Positions 1 to 6,449 of a DNA stretch of 37,506 nucleotides are shown here, in pieces. Source of the DNA: CAYSLU01 sp964431965 (GTDB lineage Bacteria > Verrucomicrobiota > Kiritimatiellia > CAIKKV01 > CAYSLU01). The stretch lies in assembly GCA_964431965.1 (NCBI GenBank), contig CAYSLU010000050.1, positions 1 through 37,506 on the forward strand. The letters run 5' to 3'. The notes beneath the pieces were generated by a model. The model made no database searches, was not told the DNA's origin, and saw only the letters and a list, made by a program, of their open reading frames with translations. The stretch's first letter is position 1. Each line of letters begins with the position of its first letter. A program made the position numbers and the translations under genes.

Positions 1-1050
1 CCGGTGCCCGCGCCCGCTGCCGCCGCCCGAGCGGAGCCGCCCGCGGCGCCGGTCGCCGCGGCCGCTCCTCCCACCGCGCAGACGCCGCCCGCGGCGACCG
101 CGTCGGGCGGCCGGCTCTTCATCTCGCCGCGCGCACGGGCGCTGGCCGATCGCTCGGCCGTCGATGCCTCGCGCATCCGCGGCAGCGGGCCCGAGGGGCG
201 CATCGTCGAACGGGACGTGCGCGCCTACTTGGACGCGGCAGGCTACGATCGACTCAAGATCAGCCCGTCCGCCCGGAATCTGGCGCGCCGCGAGAAGATC
301 GACATCACGGCCGTCCGGGGAACCGGAGATGGCGGACGGATCATGGTGCGGGACGTCGAGCGGGCCGCAGCCGAGCGCCCGCGCGCCCTGAGCCGCATGC
401 GCCAGGTGATCGCCCAGCGGCTCACCCAGAGCTTCACCTCGATCCCCCACTTCTACGTGACCGTCGGGGCGGACATGACCGGACTGCTCGCTTATCGGCA
501 GGATCTGAAGAGCCGGGCGATCGACCTCTCGGTGACCGACTTCATCCTCGAGGCCGTCGTACTGGCGCTCCAGGAGATGCCGGTCGTCAACAGCTGGACC
601 GATGGCAAGAGCGTGCGATGGAACAGCAGCGTGCACCTCGGTATGGCGGTGGCGTTGGACGACGGTCTGGTGGTCCCCGTGATCCGCGACGCACAGGACC
701 TGGGCCTCGCCGAGATCCACGAGGCGGTGCAGGGGCTCGCAGCCCGCGCACGCGAGGGCAGGCTCAAGCCGGACGAGATGAGCGGCAGCACGTTCACCGT
801 GTCCAACATGGGCATGCTGGGCGTGGATGAGTTCTCGGCCATCATCAACCCGGGCGAGGCGGCCATCCTGGCCGTCGCGTCCACTCAGCAGGCGCCGGTC
901 GTCCGCGACGGCAAGGTGGTCGTGCGGTCCATCATGCGAATGACGCTGTCCGCCGACCACCGCATCGTCGATGGCGCCCAGGCCGCGAAGTTCGTGAATA
1001 CGATCAAAGCCAAACTCGAGGATGTGGATCTATGGAAAAGTTTGACGTAG
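1..1050 (+). CDS. 2-oxoacid dehydrogenase E2 (dihydrolipoyl acyltransferase), 5' partial
   Basis: This is the acyltransferase core of a pyruvate- or branched-chain-type dehydrogenase complex; it moves the acyl group from lipoamide to CoA in the cytoplasm. The frame is open to the left edge, so the N-terminal lipoyl domain lies outside the window. Numbering from the GTG at position 4, an Ala/Pro-rich linker (1-37) is followed by two peripheral-subunit-binding domains (about 38-76 and 84-121, each with a G-x-G...GRI...RDV pattern) and the CAT domain (about 128-348). The catalytic motif DHRIVDG is at 318-324 (His319, Asp323). The 3' end overlaps the E3 start by 19 bases, so the two are co-transcribed. 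Two binding domains in tandem are unusual; most bacterial E2 proteins have one. The exact 2-oxoacid substrate cannot be told without the E1 genes. Confidence 0.93.
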   Translation, partial: PVPAPAAAARAEPPAAPVAAAAPPTAQTPPAATASGGRLFISPRARALADRSAVDASRIRGSGPEGRIVERDVRAYLDAAGYDRLKISPSARNLARREKIDITAVRGTGDGGRIMVRDVERAAAERPRALSRMRQVIAQRLTQSFTSIPHFYVTVGADMTGLLAYRQDLKSRAIDLSVTDFILEAVVLALQEMPVVNSWTDGKSVRWNSSVHLGMAVALDDGLVVPVIRDAQDLGLAEIHEAVQGLAARAREGRLKPDEMSGSTFTVSNMGMLGVDEFSAIINPGEAAILAVASTQQAPVVRDGKVVVRSIMRMTLSADHRIVDGAQAAKFVNTIKAKLEDVDLWKSLT

Positions 1051-2234
1051 TCGTCATNNNNNNNNNNNNNNNNNNNNNNNNNNNNNNNNNNNNNNNNNNN
1101 NNNNNNNNNNNNNNNNNNNNNNNNNNNNNNNNNNNNNNNNNNNNNNNNNNNNNNNNNCGCGTGCTCCGGGGCACAGGCTCGTTCGCGGCGCGCGGTGAGA
1201 TCGACGTGTGCACGGACGGCGTCACGACGCGCATCCGGGCGGCGAAGACCATTATTGCCACGGGCTCCACCTCGGCCATGCCGAGATTCCTGCCCGCCCA
1301 TCCGCGGGTGGTCGAGAGCCGGCTGTTCCTCGACCGGAGCGAGCTGCCCGCGAGCGTCATCGTGCTCGGCGGCGGCGTCATCGGCTGCGAGTTCGCATGC
1401 CTGCTGGCGCAGCTCGGAGTGAAGACCACGGTGGTGGAGCTGCTGCCCGACATCCTGGCGCCGCTGGACGCCGATGTCCGGCGCGAGCTGACGCACAGCA
1501 TGGAAGCCGACTTGGGTATCCGCATCATCACGGGCCAGGCGCTCCAGCAGATCGAGGCCGGCGCTCGAAGCGTGACCGGAACGGCTGGAGGCGAAGCGCT
1601 GAAGGCGGACCTCCTCTTGGCGGCCCTCGGACGACGCCCTGTGACGGACGGGCTTAACCTCGCGGCCATCGGGGTCGAGCCTGACAAGACCGGCGCAGTA
1701 CCGGTGAACGAGCACGCGCAGACGCGCGCGGCCACCGTGTACGCGATCGGCGATGTGACCGGCGGGCTGCAGCTCGCGCACCGGGCGACATCGATGGGCG
1801 TCACGGCAGCCGAGCATGCATGCGGCCAGGTTCGGGCGCGCGTCGAGACCCTGATTCCGTCGTGCATCTTCACCGCGCCCGAAATCGGCACGGTTGGCCT
1901 GAGCGAGCAGGAGGCCCAGGCAAAGGGCATCGACTACCGGGTCGGCAAGTTCCCGTTCGCGGCCCTCGGAAAGGCGATGGCAATCGGCCACACCGGCGGA
2001 TTCGTAAAGTGGATTGCAGACGCGAAAACCGACCAGCTCATCGGCGCCCACGCGGTGGGCGCACACGCCACCGACCTGATCGGCGAGGCGGCTGTGGCCA
2101 TCCGGTCCGAACAGACGGCCGAAGAGCTGGGCCGAACGGTCCACGCACACCCGACGATGGCCGAGGCGTGGATGGAAGCCGCCCACGCGGTCCACGGGAC
2201 GTGCATTCACGTGCCAGCAAAACGGAAATCATGA
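1032..2234 (+). CDS. lpdA: Dihydrolipoyl dehydrogenase (E3), interrupted by an assembly gap
   Basis: This FAD enzyme reoxidises dihydrolipoamide with NAD+ and completes the E1-E2-E3 complex. The start (MEKFDVVV) overlaps the E2 end by 19 bases. After the gap one sees the end of the first FAD region, the second Rossmann motif GGGVIGCE for NAD, the FAD motif YAIGDVTGG, and the dimerisation domain with the active-site HAHPTMAE (catalytic His and Glu). The redox-active CxxxxC disulfide and the first GxGxxG fall in the N run and cannot be checked. Real residues number about 366 against about 460 usual in the family, so roughly 95 residues are missing while the 100 N represent only 34. That the frame continues across the gap is therefore chance or curation, not evidence of gap size. 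Confidence 0.92.
   Translation: MEKFDVVVXXXXXXXXXXXXXXXXXXXXXXXXXXXXXXXXXXRVLRGTGSFAARGEIDVCTDGVTTRIRAAKTIIATGSTSAMPRFLPAHPRVVESRLFLDRSELPASVIVLGGGVIGCEFACLLAQLGVKTTVVELLPDILAPLDADVRRELTHSMEADLGIRIITGQALQQIEAGARSVTGTAGGEALKADLLLAALGRRPVTDGLNLAAIGVEPDKTGAVPVNEHAQTRAATVYAIGDVTGGLQLAHRATSMGVTAAEHACGQVRARVETLIPSCIFTAPEIGTVGLSEQEAQAKGIDYRVGKFPFAALGKAMAIGHTGGFVKWIADAKTDQLIGAHAVGAHATDLIGEAAVAIRSEQTAEELGRTVHAHPTMAEAWMEAAHAVHGTCIHVPAKRKS
1058..1157. other. Run of 100 N (assembly gap inside lpdA)
   Basis: Exactly 100 N, the usual placeholder for a gap of unknown length. Comparison with the normal length of E3 suggests that about 285-300 bases are really missing here. Confidence 0.95.
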
Positions 2235-2259
2235 CCGGGGCACAGCTCGCACCTGGGGA

Positions 2260-2295
2260 TGTCTGACGGGGCAGACCGATCCGACCCGTCAGACA
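2260..2295. terminator. Convergent-gene hairpin, probable bidirectional terminator
   Basis: A perfect 11-bp inverted repeat (TGTCTGACGGG at 2260-2270, complement at 2285-2295) with a 14-base loop sits in the 68-base gap between the ends of lpdA (+) and the URO-D-like gene (-). No strong T tract follows on either strand, so termination is inferred from position and stem strength. Confidence 0.6.
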
Positions 2296-2302
2296 CGACC
2301 CC

Positions 2303-3421
2303 CTACCGCCCAATCAGCTTCCGCTTCTTCTCCAGATACTCCTGGTAGTTCCGGAAGGAGATGTCCGGCGGGACCAGGTGGTCGAGGTGCGGGATGAAGC
2401 CGCCCTGCTCGAGCAGGGGACGGAGCCGATCCAGTTCGCGGTCGATCGCGGGGCCGCCCTCGACCAGTGGGCGCTTCGCGATGCCGCCCCGCATCAGCAG
2501 GTCTCGACCGAACTCACGCCGCCACGCATAGGGGTCAACGCCGGCTGCGACCTCCAGGGGGAACATGATGTTCACGCCCTCTTCGAGCCAGTTCGGCACC
2601 AGGTCGTGCGGATTGCCGTCGCAGTCCACCATCCCGAGCGCACATCCCCGCTTCCGGGCGGCGCTCATCACGCGGCGATAGCCGGGCTGAAGAAACTCGC
2701 GGAATCCGGCGGGGCTGATGAGCGGGCCGTTCTTGCTGGCCATATCCTCCCACCAGTTCACCCGGTCGATCCGGACGTCCGGGGGCAGCGATTCGAGTTG
2801 CCGGACCACGAGTTCCGCCCAGTGCCCAACCATGTCCCGGATCATCTCCGGATAGTCGAAGAACACATACGACAGGTTCTCCATGCCCATCCAGTTCCGC
2901 AACTGGCCGTAGAACCCCGTGACGAAGATGGACACCTCTCGGCCGGCGGCCGCCGCAGCGCGGACGACATCGATCGACTCCGGGGTCGCCATCCGGAGCG
3001 GATCATCCAGGTGGTAGCGCTCCTTCATGCCCGGCCAGTCGTCCGGCGACTTGACGGGGAACTCGATGTAGTGCGGGATCGAACTGTCCTCCGAGTCGTG
3101 CAGAAAACGCTCTGCGACCGATCCGTCGGACCCCCGCATGACGACGGACTTCTCCCGGCGCTCCAGCACCTCCTCGGCGAACGGCGGATTCATCCCGAGC
3201 CGGAGCGGAAGCCCGCACCCCTCGTGCTCGAATCCAAAAAACTGGTCGAGTTTTGGAAGAAACATGTGATTCGTTTCGGCCGGCGTCAGCTCAAGTGGCA
3301 GGCCCTCGCGCAGCCATCGTCGGATGGTCTGAGGCCAGTACCCGAACTCGATGTCGGGCACGCGGTCAACAGCCTGGTAGGTGAAGACCCGATAGAATCG
3401 ATCCGTGATGCTCGTTCTCAT
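2303..3421 (-). CDS. Uroporphyrinogen decarboxylase (URO-D) superfamily protein
   Basis: A 372-residue cytoplasmic TIM-barrel protein of the URO-D/methyltransferase superfamily. The N terminus (TDRFYRVFTYQAVDRVPD) matches the family's 'R-R-x-x-A-x-x-x-x-x-x-D-R-x-P' opening. Further family-like segments are WWEDMASKNGPLISP (about 223-237), MVDCDGN (about 264-270), a GGIAKR strand (about 312-317) and PHLDHLVPPD near the end (about 344-353). True haem-pathway URO-D residues are not evident and no hem genes are nearby, so haem synthesis is unlikely. Relatives are often corrinoid methyltransferase-like or demethylation enzymes, but the substrate here is unknown. An A/G-rich stretch (GAGAAGGGAC) precedes the ATG. 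It is separated from the upstream VPDSG gene by a strong terminator, so it probably has its own promoter. Confidence 0.85.
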   Translation of the reverse strand: MRTSITDRFYRVFTYQAVDRVPDIEFGYWPQTIRRWLREGLPLELTPAETNHMFLPKLDQFFGFEHEGCGLPLRLGMNPPFAEEVLERREKSVVMRGSDGSVAERFLHDSEDSSIPHYIEFPVKSPDDWPGMKERYHLDDPLRMATPESIDVVRAAAAAGREVSIFVTGFYGQLRNWMGMENLSYVFFDYPEMIRDMVGHWAELVVRQLESLPPDVRIDRVNWWEDMASKNGPLISPAGFREFLQPGYRRVMSAARKRGCALGMVDCDGNPHDLVPNWLEEGVNIMFPLEVAAGVDPYAWRREFGRDLLMRGGIAKRPLVEGGPAIDRELDRLRPLLEQGGFIPHLDHLVPPDISFRNYQEYLEKKRKLIGR

Positions 3422-3487
3422 GGTCCCGTCCCTTCTCCCTCGTGGGTGCCGAACGATAGGAAGGAGACCGGCCGGCGATCAAGGACC

Positions 3488-3530
3488 AAAAAAGCGAAAC
3501 GGCCGGGAAGAACCGATGCTCTTCCCGGCC
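3488..3530 (-). terminator. Rho-independent terminator of the VPDSG-CTERM gene
   Basis: On the minus strand a perfect 11-bp stem (GGCCGGGAAGA / TCTTCCCGGCC, arms at 3520-3530 and 3501-3511, 8-base loop) is followed seven bases later by six T (3488-3493). It lies about 30 bases after the stop of the gene ending at 3562 and isolates it from the URO-D-like gene downstream. Confidence 0.85.
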
Positions 3531-3561
3531 ATCTCTCTGGGCCAACTACTCTGGGGGGCGT

Positions 3562-4296
3562 CTAGAGAGCCCGCAGCTTGCGCCCAACCATACCCAGCGC
3601 CATCAAGGCGAAGCCCAACGCCATGGCGGTCACCCCGCCATCCGGCATCTTCGTCGGCGGGCGATACCCCTTGAACACTCCCAGCGAATGAGAGGTCGGG
3701 GTGTTGTCGATGATGAGCCTGCCGTCCATATCGACTCCGAAGATATCGACACGCAGATCGAAGGGCGTCATGATGAACGCACTACCCACGCTGTCACCTT
3801 CCGAGAACGAGCCGAATACGCTCAGGTCGACCATCGCCGCCGCATGCGACGCGCCGGGGAACTTGATACCATTGACCGCCCCATTGCCGATTCCGCCGAT
3901 GCTCTCCGGAAACCCGCATCCCGCCGTCGTGTAGAAATCCGAAACCCCCAGCGTGACCAGCGCCGAATCCGAACCGGCGGTCAGAAGGAAGGATACGGAG
4001 TCCCCCGAAAGGAAGCCGGCCTGCTCGCCCGACAGCACGAACACCACGCTCCCGACATTCTTTACGCCCGGTTTGTTCCCGCCGAACAGAGTGGCGCTGC
4101 TTCCGGATGGAATCGTGATCGGTCCGTCCACAAAATTGATCGGCGCTTGAGGTCCGTAAGTCGCCCCCACCCCGTTCAACGCTTGAATCTCAGCCTGGGT
4201 AAGGGGGCCGTCAATCGTGAGGGCCCCAGCCGACGCAGCCAAGCAAATGGCCAGTCCAGCCACCACAATCAACCGTTCCAAGGTTCCTGCACGCAT
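3562..4296 (-). CDS. VPDSG-CTERM-type secreted protein, function unknown
   Basis: A 244-residue exported protein. The start is set at the inner ATG because AAGGAGA lies six bases before it; an ATG seven codons upstream has no such site. Residues 1-25 form a signal peptide ending ASAGA. The body is Gly/Ser/Asp-rich and predicted beta, with no known catalytic motif. Residues 217-244 start MPDGG, continue with a hydrophobic helix and end in a basic GRKLRAL tail: the three-part layout of VPDSG/PEP-CTERM sorting signals processed by exosortase. The motif deviates slightly from VPDSG. No exosortase gene is in the window. It is a single-gene transcript: own terminator, own upstream region with a sigma-54-like promoter. 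Likely a surface or extracellular-matrix protein (inference). Confidence 0.8.
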   Translation of the reverse strand: MRAGTLERLIVVAGLAICLAASAGALTIDGPLTQAEIQALNGVGATYGPQAPINFVDGPITIPSGSSATLFGGNKPGVKNVGSVVFVLSGEQAGFLSGDSVSFLLTAGSDSALVTLGVSDFYTTAGCGFPESIGGIGNGAVNGIKFPGASHAAAMVDLSVFGSFSEGDSVGSAFIMTPFDLRVDIFGVDMDGRLIIDNTPTSHSLGVFKGYRPPTKMPDGGVTAMALGFALMALGMVGRKLRAL

Positions 4297-4362
4297 CGAT
4301 ATCTCCTTAGCTAACATCAGACAGATCCACGCTCATCAACACCGAAATTCGCGATTTTGATT

Positions 4363-4379
4363 AGCACAAATTACGCCAA
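4363..4379 (-). promoter_or_regulatory. Sigma-54-like promoter of the left VPDSG gene
   Basis: On the minus strand the sequence TTGGCGTAATTTGTGCT has GG and GC separated by exactly ten bases, with TTGGC at -24 and TGCT at -12, close to the consensus TGGCAC-N5-TTGC. The predicted start gives a leader of roughly 55 bases before the ATG at 4296. Known PEP-CTERM regulons in other bacteria use RpoN with PrsK/PrsR, which makes this plausible. Confidence 0.5.
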
Positions 4380-4477
4380 CATCCGACAACTCCTTGCGAC
4401 CATGCTCTCAAAGCGCTAATCACCAAATAGTTACAACTTTATGTCGGCACATGCAGCATAGGGTCAACGCCCGAAAA

Positions 4478-4525
4478 GCCTGAGGAGCATGTAAGGTTTT
4501 AGCCTACACAAGAGGATTCTCAGGC
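4478..4525. repeat. Nested inverted repeat
   Basis: Outer arms GCCTGAG (4478-4484) and CTCAGGC (4519-4525) enclose an inner near-stem (GTAAGG at 4491-4496 with CCTAC at 4503-4507). It could be an RNA structure or a protein-binding site; no known RNA family was recognised. Confidence 0.4.
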
Positions 4526-4605
4526 GCATTACACTGCAATACAACATGTTGCACGAGTCAGGACGGACTGTAAGACGATCCGACAGTAGGCGCTTCCTTC
4601 TCCTT

Positions 4606-4660
4606 GGCGCTACGCCCCCCCATCGGGACTCCGACGAGCCGGAACCATGGCCGTAGCGCC
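4606..4660. repeat. Inverted repeat with 9-bp arms
   Basis: GGCGCTACG (4606-4614) and its complement CGTAGCGCC (4652-4660) flank a 37-base spacer, upstream of the right-hand VPDSG gene. Function unknown. Confidence 0.4.
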
Positions 4661-4700
4661 CGTCGCGCTCAGCGATCAGCCCTTCACGGAGATGCATTTC

Positions 4701-4737
4701 TTGACGCATAAGGGCCTGAGCGTGGTAGTATCTAGGC
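4701..4737 (+). promoter_or_regulatory. Candidate promoter of the right VPDSG gene
   Basis: Two readings overlap. TTGACG (4701-4706) and TAGTAT (4726-4731) resemble sigma-70 boxes but with a long 19-base spacer. GG (4724-4725) and GC (4736-4737) are ten bases apart within a GTGGTA...GGCA context, a weaker sigma-54-like match. Either would start the transcript between about 4738 and 4750, which supports translation from 4777 rather than 4738. Confidence 0.35.
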
Positions 4738-4776
4738 ATGCAATTTTCTGGATGCACCTTGCGGGGGCTAACGCCA

Positions 4777-5439
4777 ATGAAGAAAGTGATCGGGCTTTCA
4801 ATGGCGTGCCTGCTACTGGCGACCGGACCCGCCAGCGCACTCGTGTTTCAGTTGGGACGATCATTTGCGGGACCGCAACCGGCCAACAATCCCCCGTGGC
4901 TGCGAATCGACATGGCCAACGAAGCGGACGGTACGGTGCTCGTCACCATGTCGTGCGATGCCCCGTCACCCCAGTTGATGTGCGACGTCTGGATGAACTT
5001 CGATTCGGATCCTCTGTATGCGAACTTGCTCAACGGGCTATACGTTATTCCGGTTTCCGGACAAGCGACTCCAACGCTCAGCATGGGAGCCAACGCATTC
5101 CAGTCGGACAGCGACGGCTGCTACGACCTGCTCTTTGCCTTCCCGGACGGCGTGAAGGCCCCGCCCGATGAAGAAACGGGTATCTCAACCTTCCGCCTGG
5201 CCTCGACCGGCGGCGCGCTGTTCGACACGCTGTTCGACTTCATGAGCCATCCGGCGGATGGCAGCAACGGACGGCACGGAGCCGTGGCTAGATTCCAAGG
5301 CGTGGCAGGCCTCGACAACGCCTGGGTCCGAACGGGGATGCCGACGCCCGTCCGATTGCCGGATTCGAGCCAGACATCCATGCTTCTGGGCAGCGCGCTA
5401 CTGGCTCTGGGTGTAGCCGGACGCAGGATAGCCCGCTGA
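4777..5439 (+). CDS. Second VPDSG-CTERM-type secreted protein
   Basis: A 220-residue exported protein of unknown function. The start is placed at the ATG of MKKVIGLSMACLLL because this gives a standard signal peptide (to about residue 21, GPASA); the ATG at 4738 would add 13 odd residues and coincides with the predicted transcript start. The middle is beta-rich and acidic with four to five Cys scattered in it. The last 27 residues begin LPDSS, then a hydrophobic segment, then GRRIAR: a VPDSG-like exosortase sorting signal. It is transcribed away from the first VPDSG gene and shares with it only the tail architecture, not obvious body similarity. It ends 23 bases before the convergent SDR gene. 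Confidence 0.78.
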   Translation: MKKVIGLSMACLLLATGPASALVFQLGRSFAGPQPANNPPWLRIDMANEADGTVLVTMSCDAPSPQLMCDVWMNFDSDPLYANLLNGLYVIPVSGQATPTLSMGANAFQSDSDGCYDLLFAFPDGVKAPPDEETGISTFRLASTGGALFDTLFDFMSHPADGSNGRHGAVARFQGVAGLDNAWVRTGMPTPVRLPDSSQTSMLLGSALLALGVAGRRIAR

Positions 5440-5462
5440 TCTCTCCCGTCGATGGACCGACC

Positions 5463-6449
5463 TTACGCTGGCGGCGAGCATCCAATCACTCGGTCAAACG
5501 CGGCATCAACCTGCGGATCTGCCACGGCTCGCCCCGGGTGCTCCCGATACCACGCAGCCGACCGACGAATCCCTTCGCGGAAGCTGATCCGGCACCCGTA
5601 ATCCGGCACCAGCCACTTGATCTTCGCGTTGTCGAACACGCCGGGTTCCGACTTGTCTCCCTTGAACTTCGGCGTCAGGTCGGGCGCAATGGCGCAGATC
5701 GCCTCGGTCGGAATGTGTCGGACAACCGGACTGGAGACGCCGATCGCGAGCGCCACTTCGCGGTAGATCTGGTTCCACGTCAGCACCTCGTCGCTCGTGA
5801 TGTGAACCGCCTCTCCGAGCGCGTCGTCCCGCCCGAGCAGCCCCGCCAGCCCGACGGCGAAGTCGGTCGCGGCCGTAAGCGTCCACAGCCCCTGCCCGTC
5901 GTCGTGAACGAAGACGGGCTTGCCCGCAAGCATGCGCGCCGCGAACGTGTAGCCGGCCGACGCCACGGGGTTCGGGATCCATGTCTCTGAATATGTGTGC
6001 GAAGGCCGCACGATGGTGACAGGCAGGCCGGAGTCCCGGGCCCTGGCCTCCAGCCATTCCTCGCACCGCTGCTTCTTCCGCGCATACTCCGAGAAGGGGT
6101 TGCCACGGGGCGTCTCCTCGGTGAGCGGAATGCGCCGGTGCGGCTTGGCGTAGACGGTCGTCGAACTGATGAACACATACTGGCGGACGATGCCGCTGAA
6201 GGCGGCGAAATCCGACTCGACATCGGGAACGTCGAACCCGAGGAAGTTGACGACCACGTCGGGTTTGGCCCGCGCGGCGGCCGCGCGCAGCGCCCCAAGG
6301 TCATTCCGATCGCCCACCACCGCCTGGCAACCGGCCGGCGCCGGACTCCGCCCCCGCGTCAGCACGGACACCGCGTGCCCGCGCCGGAGCAGAAGATCCA
6401 CGCACGCCGACGAGATATTCCCGGTTCCACCGATGAAGAGCACGTTCAC
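5463..6449 (-). CDS. NAD-dependent epimerase/dehydratase (extended SDR family)
   Basis: A 328-residue cytoplasmic Rossmann-fold enzyme acting on an unknown, probably nucleotide-linked, substrate. GGTGNIS at residues 7-13 is the dinucleotide-binding loop, ISSTTVY (about 94-100) holds the active-site Ser/Thr, and Tyr122-x-x-x-Lys126 (YARKK) is the catalytic pair. The start is a GTG sharing the GTGA with the stop of the ABC transporter gene, which fixes it; the open frame extends much further upstream only as a shadow. It is the last gene of the long minus-strand run. Relatives include UDP-sugar epimerases and CSP41-like proteins; the C-terminal part (about 230-328) is not diagnostic. Confidence 0.87.
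   Translation of the reverse strand: MNVLFIGGTGNISSACVDLLLRRGHAVSVLTRGRSPAPAGCQAVVGDRNDLGALRAAAARAKPDVVVNFLGFDVPDVESDFAAFSGIVRQYVFISSTTVYAKPHRRIPLTEETPRGNPFSEYARKKQRCEEWLEARARDSGLPVTIVRPSHTYSETWIPNPVASAGYTFAARMLAGKPVFVHDDGQGLWTLTAATDFAVGLAGLLGRDDALGEAVHITSDEVLTWNQIYREVALAIGVSSPVVRHIPTEAICAIAPDLTPKFKGDKSEPGVFDNAKIKWLVPDYGCRISFREGIRRSAAWYREHPGRAVADPQVDAAFDRVIGCSPPA

Larger units (their letters stand above)
4297..4776. other. 480-base divergent regulatory region between two VPDSG-CTERM genes
   Basis: The only stretch over 300 bases without a credible gene. The left part is visibly more AT-rich than the rest of the window. It holds a sigma-54-like element for the left gene, two inverted repeats (4478-4525 and 4606-4660), and overlapping sigma-70-like and sigma-54-like elements for the right gene. 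A 97-codon open frame inside (4464-4757, minus) looks like chance. Confidence 0.6.

Noticed and set aside
885..2210. Minus-strand frame across the first N run
   Set aside because: It is antisense to lpdA and stays open only because N codons are not read as stops.
4478..4660. Riboswitch or integron attC-type site
   Set aside because: The arms do not match the conserved ends of attC sites, and no known riboswitch core was recognised.
4464..4757. 97-codon minus-strand frame in the VPDSG divergent region
   Set aside because: Arg/Met/Leu-rich with no motif or good ribosome site, and it overlaps inverted repeats and the opposite promoter.
4738..4776. ATG at 4738 as start of the right VPDSG protein
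   Set aside because: It would put 13 polar residues before the signal peptide and lies at the predicted transcript start.
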